A DNA stretch of 64,000 nucleotides, from NCBI GenBank assembly GCA_025200525.1, contig CM045767.1, forward strand, positions 10,833,273 through 10,897,272, written 5' to 3'. The translations under genes and the position numbers were made by a program. Shown piece by piece: positions 23,641 to 35,700 of the stretch. Numbering within the stretch: the stretch's first letter is position 1; every line of letters starts with the position of its first letter. The stretch is from Camellia lanceoleosa (Eukaryota > Streptophyta > Magnoliopsida > Ericales > Theaceae). Below the pieces are notes generated by a model that saw nothing but the letters and a program-made list of their open reading frames with translations, made no database searches and had not been told where the DNA came from.

Positions 23641-26600
23641 CTCTCTTGTTTTCAGTCTGATCGGCAGGGCACATGAAGAGCTTTTGCCCACAGTTGGGTG
23701 CACATCTGGTGCTCTTGGTTGGCGGAACTCAGTCATTGCCTACTCGGTCGATTCAGCCTCGAGGGCCAACCAGGCTTCTTCGTCCCGGTCGGTCTGTGAT
23801 CTAGTGCTCAGGGTGAGCGAGTTGATCGAGAGGTCATCTGGCGCGTGTATCTTTATTCTGACAGGATCTGGTGCTGGCTCCATCTGTTGTGAGAGGTACC
23901 TTCTTGTTTTGCAATTCAGTTGCTAGTGTTTTGATCGATACGGGGGCATCTCATTCCTTTGTGTCTGCTGCATTTGCATCTATTTTGGAGTTGGAGTTAG
24001 CTCAGTTAGCATCTCCTATTTGTGTAGTGTCGCCTCTTGGGGGTGAGTTGATTTTGAAACAAGGTGTTAGGGGTTGTGATATAGAGGTCGATGATCATAG
24101 AATCCCTTTCTCTTTTGTAGTTATGCCCATGAAGGGTTTCGATGTTATTTTGGGTATGGACTGGTTATCGTCATACCGGGCAGTTATTGATTGCTACCGT
24201 CAGAGGGTCACTTGTTGTACCGTGGACGGGGAGTGTTTCCGTTTCGGGGAGCGGGTTGGTAGTGTTTTGCCACCGGGGTATGATCCGCGAAGGCGGAGTG
24301 AGCTTAGTAGTCTACTTGCTAATCTTTCAATTAGTGAGGGTGATGAGACTCAGATTGTGTTGCCGAGGGTGGTTTGTGAGTATTCGGACGTTTTTCCCGA
24401 GGATCTTGTTAGCTTGCCACCTCACAGAGAGATCGAATTCTCTATTGATTTAGTGCCCGGCACGGCACCGATTTCTATGGCACCTTACCGTTTTGCCCCA
24501 GCCGAGTTAGTTAAGTTGAAGGTTCAACTCCAGGAGTTGTTGGATAAGGGCTATATCCGTCCTAGTGTTTCACCTTGGGGAGCACCAGCCCTCTTTGCTA
24601 AGAAGAAAGGTGGTGCTTTGAGGTTGTGTATAGATTACCGTAAGTTGAATCGACTCTGATTAAGAATAAGTATCCTATGCCCGTATTGATGATTTGTTTG
24701 ACCGGTGAAGGGTTCGTTGCTTCTCTAAGATAGATTTGAGATCGGGTTATCACCGGTTGAGAGTCGAGGAGGAGGATATTCCTAAGACGGCATTAAAATG
24801 CGGTATGGCCACTATGAGTTTCTGGTGATGCCGTTTGGGCTCACCAATGCACCGGCGATGTTTATGGATTTGATGAACCGGATCTTCCGGAATTCTTGGA
24901 TCGTTTGTGGTCGTCTTCGTGGGCGACATTTTGATTTATTCACCTTGAGGGAGGAGCACGAGGTACACTTGAGAGTGGTGCTTGAGTTACTTAGAGCCCA
25001 TAAGGTATGCTAAGTTTGGGAAGTGTGAGTTTTGGCTAGAGGTGAAGTTCTTAGGCCATGTGGTTTCGGGGAAGGGGTGCTGTTGATACATCCAAGGCGA
25101 GGCGATGCAAGATTGGGCCTGACCTAAGAGTGTGTTTGAGATCCGATTTCGGGATTGGTGGGTATTACCGTCGGTTTGTGAAGGATTTCTCGTGTTAGCT
25201 TCACTGTTGACTAGGTTGACTCGGAAGGAGTCAAATTTGTTTGAGTGAGGCTTGTGAAAAGTCGTTTGAGTTGAAGGTTAGATGACCACCGCTCGGTCTT
25301 GATTATTCCGGAGAGAGGGGCTATCACGATCTATTGTGATGCCTCACGAGATGGTCAGGTTGTGTGTTGATGCAAGAGGGGAAAGTGGTTGCCTATGGCT
25401 CACGTCAGTTGAAAATTCACGAGAAGAATTACCCTACGCATGATTTAGAATTAGCAGCTGTGATATTTGCCTTGAAGATTTGGAGGCATTATCTTTATGG
25501 TGAGAGGTTCGAGGTATTCTCGGATCATAAGAGTCTGAAATATCTGTTCACACAGAAAGACTTGAATTTGAGGCAGGGGAGGTGGATGGAGTTCATTGAG
25601 GATTATGACTTCGAGTTGCACTATCATCCGGGGAAGGCCAATGTTGTGGCCGATGCCCTTAGCAGGAAATCTGTTGGTAACTTAGCTAGTATAGCCATCC
25701 GGGAGTGGGAGATGTTGGGTACAGTTGGGGAGTTTGATTTGCATCTGGGCGAATCCGTTGAGGCTGCGGCCTTGTTTTCTGTTGTTGCACAGCCTACACT
25801 TGTGACTCGAGTGTTAGAGGCTCAGAGGGGTGATCTTGAGGTAGAATCTCTCCGAGAGAAGATTTCTAATGGGAAGGTTGAGAAGGGTTTGACGGTGTAT
25901 CCCGACCTGAGTGTGAGATACCGAGACCGTTTGTTTGTGCCGGAGTCTTGCCGAGAGGAGGTACTCCGAGAGTTTCATCATTCGCGCCTTGCGGTGCATC
26001 CGGGAGGTACTAAGATGTATCAGATTTGAGTCGCCCGATTCGGTGGCGGGGTATGAAGAGATGTGGCGACTTTTGTATCTAGGTGCCTTACTTGTCGACA
26101 AGTGAAGGTCGAGCATCGAGGCGGCCGGGTTTGTTGCAACCCTTGCCTATTGCCGAAGTGGAAGTGGGAGCATGTCACTATGGACTTCGTTGTGGGTCTT
26201 CCGAGGACTCGGCGGGGTAGTGATGCTATTTGGGTGGTTGTAGATCGGTTGTGAAGTCGCGCACTTCATTCTATCTTGGCGTTAGAGATTCAGTAGATCA
26301 TCTTGCTGAGTTGTATATTCGGGACATAGTGAGGTTGCACGGGGTCCGGGTGACGATCGTCTCGAGATAGAGATCCTCGTTTCTTGCCGAGGTTGTGGCG
26401 AGTTTGCGAAGTGCTTTAGGCACTAAGTTGACTTTAGCACGGCTTATCATCCTCGGTGACAGGCGGTCCGGCGTACTATTCAGATCCTTGAGGATATGCT
26501 TGGGTTGTGTTCTCGACTTTAGTGGGTCGTGGGAGAGGCACTTGCCATTAGTGGAGTTTGCCTACAACAATAGCTTCGTGCTAGTATCGGTATGGCACCG

Positions 26601-27207
26601 TTTGAGGCCTTGTATGGCGGCCGTGTAGATCTCCGGTTTGTTGGGCGAGGTGGGTGATGCACCTTTGTTGGGTCCGGAGTTGGTGAGAAACAACGGAGAA
26701 AGTTGAGCTTATCCGTAAGAGGTGGTTCTGACCTGAGTCGTCGAAATCTTATGCCGTAGGAGGAGACCTTTGGTGTTTGAGGTAGGTGATCATGTCTTTC
26801 TGAAGATATCACCTAAACGAGGTTTGACGAGGTTTGGGAAGAGCGGGAAGTTGTCCCCTCGGTTTATTGGGCCTTTTGAGATCCTTGAGAGGATTGGCGA
26901 GGCTGCTTATCGTTTAGCTTTGCCACCGCAGTTATCCGGAGTTCATGACGTGTTTCATGTGAGTATGCTTCGGAAGTATGAGCCAGATCCGTCACATGTG
27001 TTGGATTGGACTGATTTAGTTGTTGATGAGAATGTCTCGTATGAGGAGAGACCGGTACGGGTTGTGGATAGGCGGGATCAAGTTTTGCGTGGCAAGACCA
27101 TCCCTTTGGTGAAAGTTCTGTGGAAGCATCACGGAGTGGAGGAAGCCACTTGGGAACGTGAGTTGGAAGTCCGTGAAAAATATCCGGATTTGTTTATTGA
27201 TTTGTAA
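23641..27207 (+). pseudogene. pol: Chromovirus pol (protease, RT, RNase H, integrase, chromodomain)
   Basis: Protease with IDTGASHSF (about 23937) and [12 protein letters not shown] start with [18 protein letters not shown], broken by a frameshift at about 24655. RT core with [20 protein letters not shown]. The active-site string reads FVGD instead of the usual FVDD and is also out of frame. RNase H 25364-26029 is long and intact ([32 protein letters not shown]). The integrase zinc finger and core start (WEHVTMDFVVGLP) are split by small deletions. A C-terminal segment from 26770 holds the GPY/F-type region (LSPRFIGPFEIL) and a chromodomain (WKHHGVEEATWERE), which in this group guides insertion to heterochromatin. 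At least six frame breaks are needed to read it through. Confidence 0.9.
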
Positions 27208-27595
27208 TCTTGTACTTAGATTATATAATATTGCGGAACTTGAGAATTTTATATATGTCTTAAGTTGGAAAACATTGAGAATATTTTGATTTAATGTTAA
27301 CATTTTGAAACTTGCCTCATAATGGGAGTAGAATATAACATTTATATATTGATAGTGTTGTTTATATCATGAGATTGAATATGATATGGAATTTGTTAAC
27401 ATTGAAAGGAATAATGCATAATATTGATGCAGGTTGAAATATATGTTGGTTTATACATATTGTGAGATGCCTCTTGATAAGAGATGAAGTGACCAATATT
27501 GGTCAAGTTGTTAATTATTGTTTTATATATCATTGGGAATTAAGAAAAACTTGTTTTTACAAACTCATGCTTAATTTCGGGGACGAAATTCTTTT

Positions 27596-27608
27596 AAGGG
27601 GGGGAGGT
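27596..27608 (+). other. Polypurine tract of the chromovirus
   Basis: aagggggggaggt directly before the 3' LTR start at 27609, the expected primer for plus-strand synthesis. Confidence 0.85.
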
Positions 27609-29572
27609 TATAGCGACCGGTCTTTTTTCCCATTTGATTATTGTATCCGGACTTCACGTTCGTGGATTCATTTGTTATATTTGTTGTTCTTTAATTCCTT
27701 ATTTTGAGTTATATGATGTGTGGGGCAGGTTTGTTTCAGGTTGGTTGGGTTCGAAAACCAAACCTTGCTGCCCATTTTTTGAGTTGGTCGCTCGAGCGAG
27801 AGTTTGGTCGCCCGACATAGGGTTGAGTTTTGTCTCTAGTGGCTCGATCCAGGGTTTATTCGCCGGCGGCGATTGCGTCTAGTATAGACACGAGAGCGAA
27901 GTGTCTTCGCCGGCGAAGCTTTTTCTTCGCCGAGCGGCGAGTGTATGTTTTCGAGTTCTTCGCTCGTCGAGCTTCTGTCGCCGGCGTGCTTCGCTTCGAA
28001 CTGGCATCGAGTTCTTGGCTCGAGCGAGATTTTCTTCGCTCGAGCGAGTATTTCTTGTGTCTGGTTGCTCGAGCAACCATGTCTTCGCTCGAGCGAGCCT
28101 GTCCAGTTTAAATACGCAGCAACAGTTTTAAAACGTCTTTTTTTATAACTTTTGATCCAGAAACCCTAGTTACGACCATTCTCTCTCCAAACTCACCTTC
28201 TCTCCTAGGTTTGATCTAGTTAGGGTGTGTTTTTACCCTAGTTCCTTCACAAATAAGATAGAGGAGAGCGAGGGCTTTCATTTAATCTGAGCAATTGTTG
28301 GTTTGGAGCACTTTGAAGTTTGGGCATCATCTTCATCTTCTTCTTTTTGAGTTATTTCTTCGAGGTAGGGATTTCCTACTCCATTTATACGCTTTAATCC
28401 TAAGTGTTGGTATTTTGGTATGTGGGGGGGAAGTAGTTTGGTAATTTTGGAAGAAACCTTAGGGTTTTGGTTTAGATTAAATTGTATAATTAATTTAAAG
28501 GAATAATGTGGAATTTGGTTTAATTCATGGAATTGGGAATGTTAAATTTACATTCATTGATGTATTTATTTCTTGTTTAGAAATAACTGTTTTGGGCTAT
28601 CGGTGGAGGGTAGCCATTGATTGTTGTAGACCTTGCATGTGGCTTAGGTATAACTGGAATTAAGTCATTTATCTTGACTGTTGAATTAATACAGAACATT
28701 ACTTGTATTGATTATGTGTTGTATAAGGCAATTGCATGTTGTTTGGAGAAGATAGGGGATGAACTCCACGGTTTAGGGGAAGATAGGGGATGGACCTCTA
28801 AACCGGATTTATTGGGAGGAGATAGGGGATGGACTCCAGTAGCATCACTCTTACGTGTGCTCATTGATTAATAGACATATGTCTATTTATTGTTGATATG
28901 ATACATCACTAAAATGTGTATCAGTTGGGAAGTATGGAAGTGAATTGATTATGATTGATACAATACCAATATGTGTATTCGTTATGATTAGGTCTAACTT
29001 GAATTGTTATTCTGTTGAATTGGAAGTAAAGGTAATAAAAGATGAAACCCGTTGAGTTATTTGGCGGGTTACGAGCCATAAGTGGAAAGTAAAATGCGCC
29101 ATAGACAATGTGTCATAGGCAGTGTAGACATTCGTGTCATAAATATTGTAACTCGATTATAGTGTGTTAACCATGTATCAGATGCTAATACTTTAGTTAA
29201 TTCTTATGCTTGGTTTAGTATTTCTCTACTGGGCTGTGGCTCACCCTATATGGGAACTTTATTTTCAGGTTCAGGCGGTTCACTACCTCCAAAGATTTAG
29301 CTTGTGAGGATTTGGACTTGAAGATTTGTTTTATTTGTTTTAGTTGTTTTATTTAAATTATGTAAACATTCAAGCCTAGGGCTTTATTTGTTTTGAGTTA
29401 GAACTTATGGATTTGTGTCCAAGTGTTGGCTTGGCAAGATGTAAACCCGTAGGGCATTTATTTTGATGTTTTATATTCATATTACTCTGATGATTTAAAT
29501 AAGATAATGGTTTTCTATTAATAATGCATGCTGTGTTTCATGTTTAATGGGTTTAATTTTGAGGGCGTTACA
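27609..29572 (+). repeat. 3' LTR of the chromovirus
   Basis: 1964 bp, ends tatagcgacc and gcgttaca. Almost identical to the 5' LTR after about 28010. The first 400 bp differ by many small gaps and by altered palindromes: cgctcgagcg in the 5' LTR corresponds to cgccggcg here at two places. The 18-nt palindrome at 28062-28079 is tggttgctcgagcaacca, still perfect. Confidence 0.9.
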
Positions 29573-29688
29573 CAATAACCAAAACCAAAACCAACCCCAA
29601 CCCCAACCCATATTGAAATTTATATTATTGAGAGTAATTGCAAACATGGTTATACATATGGAGTCAAACATTTGAAACATCAACCTAC

Positions 29689-29806
29689 CTCTCATCACAC
29701 GAAAAATCACATTGTTTAAATAAACAAGTAAAGATCCTCTTCCATATAGCATCTTCCCAGGAGCACCAACAAAATCACGTATATACATAACAGGGTCTTC
29801 ATGTAA
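29689..29806 (-). pseudogene. Exon-like fragment B of an unidentified host gene
   Basis: Bounded by acceptor (cgttgcag) and donor (gtaggt). The frame reads LHEDPVMYIRDFVGAPGKML, then YGRGSLLVYLNNVIFRVM. Conserved-looking globular sequence, not recognised by me. It lies to the right of the chromovirus, on the same strand as fragments C and D, so the order A-B-(virus)-C-D is collinear. Confidence 0.5.
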
Positions 29807-30160
29807 CTGCAACGTACTCAGAAAACCACAAATCAAAACCCATAATGTAGACCTGGTATACCAAATGCTAAGTACTGCATGCAAAAATGTTATGGACACA
29901 AATCTGAACACTAAATCATAAATTGGTGCAAGCAACTAGGCATTCAACAAATGTATACAAAAGGAAGTTCACATTATATTAGTCTGCTTAAAGGTGTTCC
30001 ACTGTTAGTGAGAACATATATTTACATATATATATATATATATAACAAATGTCACTGAGAATGAGCTTAACAGCAAATTAAACATTACCTTAGACCACAT
30101 AAAATTAGGCATTGAAATGAAGAGGTCAACCAGAAAACAAGGCATCCATCGCAGACATAC

Positions 30161-30422
30161 CGTTGAAGAGTAAGCACTCTTATTGTCACAATAGAATGAA
30201 GAGTGAGCATGTTTGGAATCTTTTTCTCCATTTATTTGGACCTCACAAGAGGCCACAAAAGATATACCACTGTCATTTTGAATATTTTGGGAACCAGGAT
30301 TTGAGCAGAGTGTAGAAATTTGTCCTTCTTCAGACTCCAATGATGATTCCCTTTCTGCTATTTGGCGGCTCAAGCATATGCTATCTGAGCCACAGAACTC
30401 CTTTAGTTCAACAACTAAATGT
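30161..30422 (-). pseudogene. Exon-like fragment A of an unidentified host gene
   Basis: Bounded by acceptor (cttccttag) and donor (gtatgt). The frame reads HLVVELKEFCGSDSICLSR, followed by a serine/glutamate-rich linker with SSLESEEGQ. No domain recognised. An exon-length, splice-flanked piece argues that genomic DNA rather than mRNA was captured. Confidence 0.5.
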
Positions 30423-30772
30423 CTAAGGAAGTGAAATTGAATGGGGATAACAAACTGAGTTTACACTTTTACATTATCACGAATGGAAAATTCTTCCAGT
30501 AATCGTAAATGAAATCAACATAACAACCCATTTGGCATTCTTTAAATTAAAAAAACTTGAAATCAACATCAGAAACCAAAAAAGCCATATAATAATAATA
30601 ATAACAACCCATTTGGCATTCAATAAAATGTAGGGGGAAAAAGAAAAGAAAATCTCAAATTTATTATTGCATATCACCAAAAACAGGGTTCAAAGACAGC
30701 ACAAACATTCAAAGCTTCAATTTCAGAAACCCAAAACACCACATAAGATAAATGAGATAGATATATATATAG

Positions 30773-30804
<32 letters not shown>

Positions 30805-30820
30805 GGAGAGAGAAGCATAC

Positions 30821-31060
30821 GCGAGATTAAGCATCTGGATCTCGTGGCGGTGGCGGTGAATCTATGAAGATCAGCGGAGGAGGAGGCAGCCTGAAAAGAG
30901 CGGCGGTGCTCACGATGACGATGGCGATGGCGGAGGAGGAGGAGGTGCTCCGGTTTCCGGCGAAGGCGAGGAAGAGCGGCGGTGAGAGAGGGAGGGAAGA
31001 GGAGCAACGGAGACGGAGGGACGCTGAAAATAGAGATCTGTATTTTAGGGTTTGGTTTGG
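30821..31060 (-). pseudogene. GC-rich first-exon-like segment of the captured gene
   Basis: A sharp GC-rich island with CCGCC and CTCC tracts in an AT-rich setting. On the minus strand it ends with a short ATG-started frame (MLNLA) followed by a donor-like gtatgc. It resembles the 5' leader and first exon of a plant gene, upstream of fragments A to D. Between 30740 and 30815 are (ta)n and (ag)n runs. Both strands are open, so coding direction is inferred only from the other fragments. Confidence 0.35.
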
Positions 31061-31084
31061 TACAAAAAAAATATATATATATAT

Positions 31085-32325
31085 CATTTGTTTTCATTCG
31101 GCGACCAACCGCTTTAGTAGCCTAAAGTAGGTCTACAGCGACAAAAATGAATTTCGTCGCTGAAACTTACAGTAATTTCCCTCCCAAGTTTCCCTCCGTC
31201 TGAAGCCCAATGTTTAAAATTTTTAATTATAATCGGCGACTAATATTTTAGTCGGTAAAAGTAAAAAATAAAAAAAATATTATATAATAGGCACTACAAT
31301 AAGAAAAATATATATATATATATATATTGTAACAAATATAAGGAATAAAAGTAACAAATATATTAAAATGATATTTAAATAAAAATATAAGTAATAAAAT
31401 TATAAATTAAAAATATTAAATTATCTTAAATATTTATCCTAATATTTTTTTTACTGAAAAATATAATCACAAATTGAGCTTTTAATTTTATATTTTTAAA
31501 AAAAGAAGGAAAAAATTTTTTAAAAAAATTCTGAGCCAGCTCAACCCGTGTTTTAAATTTTTTTGATGTTTTATTTTATTTAATTTCATTATTTAAATTC
31601 GGCCACAAAATATTTAAATTTTATTGATGTTTTATTTTATTTAATTTCATTATTTAAATTTTAATAGATGTTTTATTTAATTTCATTATTTAATTATTAA
31701 TATTTTTTAAAATAAATTTATTTAAAATTTTAATTAAAAAATAGCATATATTTTTATTGATATTTTATTTATTTAATTTTAAAAAAATAGATTTATTTAA
31801 TTGCGTAAAAAATCAAATAAAATAAAAGAAAATCAACTTTTGGCGACTAAATGTTTAGTCGCCAAAGACAAAATTTAATTTTTTACTAAAACAATTGGCG
31901 ACTAAAGGATTTAGTAGCCGAATGTGTACCTACGGCGACTAAAAGCATTTTTGTCGCTGAAAATAAACTTTTGGCGACTAAATATTTAGTCGCCAAAGAC
32001 AAAAATTAATTTTTTATTAAAACATTTGGCGACTAAAGGATTTAGTAGCCGAATGTGTACCTACGGCGACTAAAAAAATTTTTTGTCGCCAATTTCTGGT
32101 ATTTTTGCCGACTAAATTCATTTTAGTCGCCAATTGTGATATTTTTAGCTACTAAATTTTTTTTAGTCGCCAATAATCAATATTCCCCGACTAAAAATAA
32201 TTAGTAGCTAAAAATTTGACTTTTGCCGACTAAATTTATTTTTAGTAGCCAAATCCCTAACTTTTGGCGACTAAATTTCTTTTAGTCGCCAAAAGTGGTC
32301 GCTGTAGCTGTCTTTTCCTGTAGTG
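31085..32325. repeat. Right subterminal repeat region of the tgc-flanked CACTA
   Basis: From 31840 to 32300 the motifs ggcgactaaa and tttagtcgcc alternate many times. One block of about 135 bp (starting near 31838 and near 31972) is repeated almost exactly in tandem. A 31200-31835 AT-rich spacer lies inside it. Confidence 0.7.
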
Positions 32326-32624
32326 TGCCAACCCATTAGTAAAAAGTTGTAGATAAACTACAAAATTTTATTTATAAATAGAAAATTGAATTTTACATAA
32401 AAATAAAATATCAAAAGTTAATAAATACTCTATTATTTAAATATAAAATTGCATTTTTTTTCCTTTTTCTTTTTGGTTAGAAAAGAGTCTATGAGAACGC
32501 ATTAGCTAGAGTTTGGATTCTTGCCATGAACTAGCTTGAACACCATGTTTTGTTGGTAACTGTCACCAAATATAGATCAACAGCAACAGAAATGGAACAC
32601 AAAAACACAAACATTATCATTTAA

Positions 32625-32630
32625 TTTATT
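32625..32630 (-). terminator. Likely poly(A) signal of the SEO gene
   Basis: AATAAA on the minus strand, about 155 bases after the SEO stop codon, in an AT-rich 3' flank. Confidence 0.45.
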
Positions 32631-32784
32631 GATAATATCACATCCTTGACAACACAGTATGAAGTACAGGAAAAAAATACATTGTAGGAAAGGGTAGTAA
32701 TAGTACTAGTACTAGTAGATATTAATCGCCTCTTCAAATTAAAGGATATATAACGAGCTTGCTTAATACTCCTAGCTCAAGTCA

Positions 32785-35700
32785 TTAATTGCAGCATCGA
32801 TACATGATGAACTTCTCCATAGGGCGGCCACATTCAACACAGACAACCCTCTCGAGGATGTTCTCAGTGGTGCCAGACAAAATCATATGGTTGCAATGTT
32901 CTGGGGTGTGAAGCTCATAAAGCTTGTCACTCAGTGCATTCACAAAACCAACCTTTTTAGCATGATCCTTCCATTCTTCAAACTTGGCTAAGCTTTGCAA
33001 CATGGTGTCACCCTTGGCTTCAGTCATCTCAGCTCTGCCCCGGCTAATCACTGCCCATGGTTGATCATTTCCATCAAAACTCAGAATTGTCATGATCTCT
33101 TGCATTATGGGATCATTCTCTACAGACTTGCCATGTTGTCTCTTGGAATGCCACATGCTTTCTAGCCTCACCCAAAAGAACCATACGAGAGTTGGGTCTG
33201 ACAATACGTGGCTGAGTTTCTCAAGCAAAATGGTGTCTCTAATCTTCTGAACTGTTCCCCTTGTTTTGCTTTTTCCTACATACAACATCTCCAATTGGAT
33301 GTGGGCAGCTGCTGCAACAGCTTGTGCTGTTTTGGTAAATCTTTGGATCCATTCTAAGTCATCTCCTCCATACAAGCAAATATATTTTTCATCTACAATC
33401 TAAGTAACCAAAAAAAAAAAAAAACAGATTTTTATAACAAAAATGCTATCTACTACCCGAATTTGAAATCTAGTGTACAGATTTAAAGTAATTGATGTGG
33501 AGCCACAGTCAGAAGAATGAATCTTTGTCCTTTTAGATTGTAAATTTTGAATATTTCTAGGTAAATTTTCTAGATAATACTTAGATGGTGGCAGTTTTTC
33601 CAAATTCCTAATGTTGGTATGTCAAAACTTTTGAGGCGAATAAAATGCCTACACTTTTAAGTCTAATGCTTCTTGTTATGAATATCTGATAGTTAGGATA
33701 AATTTCACTTTTAACATTCTGATTAAAATTTCACTTTGATTCCTATTATTTTAAATTGAACAATAAAATGCTTACACTTCAAGTCTAATTTAAATTTGAT
33801 TTTTCCGTCCATGTTAGAGGTTAAAATTAACGATTTTGGAATGCTTATAAATCTCCTAAGGTGTGTACACATAGAAAATATTAATAGAAATTTAGACGGA
33901 ATGATCAAATTAAAACTGGACTTAAAGTGCAGAGACTAAATTGTTCAAGTTGAGATAATAAGAATATGAAAAATACAATTTAACCGAATAGTTAAATACC
34001 CAATTAAGGATGGATTGATCAATGGTATCTGCCAATAACTCAATTGTCAAGGGAGTTTCCTTCCAGAGTTCTTTCTCCTTCAAGCTAGTAAATGGGAAAG
34101 CCATATTTCCCCAAATCCGACACATATGGATTGCATTAGGATTCACAACTTTGCCTTGTGGGTCTAACACCACCAACAGAGCCTTCTTGTTGAAGTGCCA
34201 GACCTCCTTGATGTACTTGATGACTACTGGATCAAGCATCAAAGGGTGGTACACTGAGTACCATGATATCGAAGCTTGTATGGCCTCAAACTTCTGTCGT
34301 TTCTCATCCTTCCAAGGGGTTGTTCTGTCCATGACAGGGAACCAAACAACCTCATACTGACTCTCTAACGTTGTCGGCTGCTGTTTTGACTCAGTGTATA
34401 TCTGATCGACAATGAAATGCTCTTCATTGGAGAGGTCTAAGTCAGAAATGAGTAGCAACACATTCTTGTTCCTTAGAACATCCATGCTTACCTGCATTTT
34501 GTCATACAAAAAGATCAACCACTCTTTTTTATGATATGAAACCAATGGGAATCATAGATTATGGTTAAATTACAACTTACAATAGGGAGATGTTCAATTT
34601 GGGCCCGTGGACTTGCGAGCTTTACTTCAATAATTTAATTCGTTAATTTTTTAGAATTTCATGTTTAGATCATTTATAAAAAAAATTAAATTGATCTAAT
34701 AATGGTAACTATATAATTTAATTACAGATGTCTACTCAAAAAATTGAATAGACTATTTTTATAATCATATTTATTGTCCATTTTTTTGGATTTTTTTTTA
34801 AAAATTTTTGTGAAACTAATCATAATATATTTTTTTGAACTCTACACCAAACGATACTAAGCCAAAGATTTATAATTACACAAATGAATATGAGCAAACC
34901 TTTCTCTTAGTAGAACCATCAAAGAGTGGGAACTGATCTTCCTTGGCGGAAACCAGAGCCTTGAGGATGTTTATGTTATCGATGTGTGTTTCCTCGAAGA
35001 GGCGCACAAGCTTCTGAAATGCTTCATTAGAGAAATAGAAAGTGAGAAACAATTAACTTATATTTTATTTATATTTCTCTTTCTTTTTTTTTTCATCACA
35101 AATATCTACCTAAATCTTAAACCCAAACACAATCTTAAAATTAATAATTAGATAACAGAAGTTAAAAATACTCCTTTCAGATAATTAGGATTTTTTTCAA
35201 CTTATTTTTATTATTTTTACATATATATATATATATAAGAACTTTATAAATTACACCAAACAAGAATTGTATATTATGATGGGTAAATTAAATTTTACCT
35301 TCTCAAACTATTAATCAGTATCACATTAACCCCCTTAACTAAAAAAATATTATATTTGTTACCTGCAACTATTAATTTTGCATTAATGTCAATATTCTAT
35401 TAAGGATTTGTTATGTAAACGGATGAAAAATTTATATGTAACTTGCACATTACATTGCAAATATTGTGTAATGTTTAAAATAACATTCTTTTTCATTTCA
35501 TCTTCTTCATTTTATTTTATTTTTTAAGCCATGACAACCATAGTATACGGAAAAAAAATCAATTCATTTTAAACATTTTACAATATTGGATATCATGTGC
35601 AAGACACATGTCAAATTTTTATTTATTTATATAACAAATCCTTAACGAAAAGTTCATATGGATATAAATCAACAATTTAATATGACAAAATATAATAATT

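Larger units (their letters stand above)
20286..29572 (+). mobile_element. Full-length Ty3/gypsy chromovirus (Tekay/Del-like)
   Basis: Two LTRs (20286-22226, 27609-29572) flank gag, protease, RT, RNase H, integrase and a C-terminal chromodomain. The 5-bp duplication caata is perfect (20281-20285, 29573-29577). A primer-binding site follows the 5' LTR and a polypurine tract precedes the 3' LTR. It is inserted in the tgc-flanked CACTA element. The last 1.4 kb of the two LTRs are nearly identical, suggesting a recent insertion. The pol region, however, carries many small deletions, a stop in gag and a changed RT active site, so it is not autonomous. Confidence 0.93.
17858..32325. mobile_element. 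CACTA-type DNA transposon carrying host-gene exons, split by a chromovirus
   Basis: Left end cactacaagaaatg, right end the inverse ttttcctgtagtg, giving 12-bp inverted ends with one mismatch. The flanking trinucleotide is tgc on both sides (17855-17857 and 32326-32328), as expected for CACTA elements. Without the nested chromovirus it is about 5.2 kb. Both ends hold dense subterminal repeats. No TNP2 or Transposase_24 domain is found, so it would depend on another element. The interior holds several exon-like segments on the minus strand (18790-19076, 20046-20178, 29689-29806, 30161-30422, about 30821-31060). Confidence 0.75.

Noticed and set aside
23221..23736. 171-residue minus-strand ORF
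   Set aside because: It is opposite to chromovirus gag, which has clear domains and a zinc knuckle. The ORF has none.
30740..30815. Promoter from (ta)n and (ag)n runs
   Set aside because: Simple repeats only. No TATA box at a sensible distance from a supported start.
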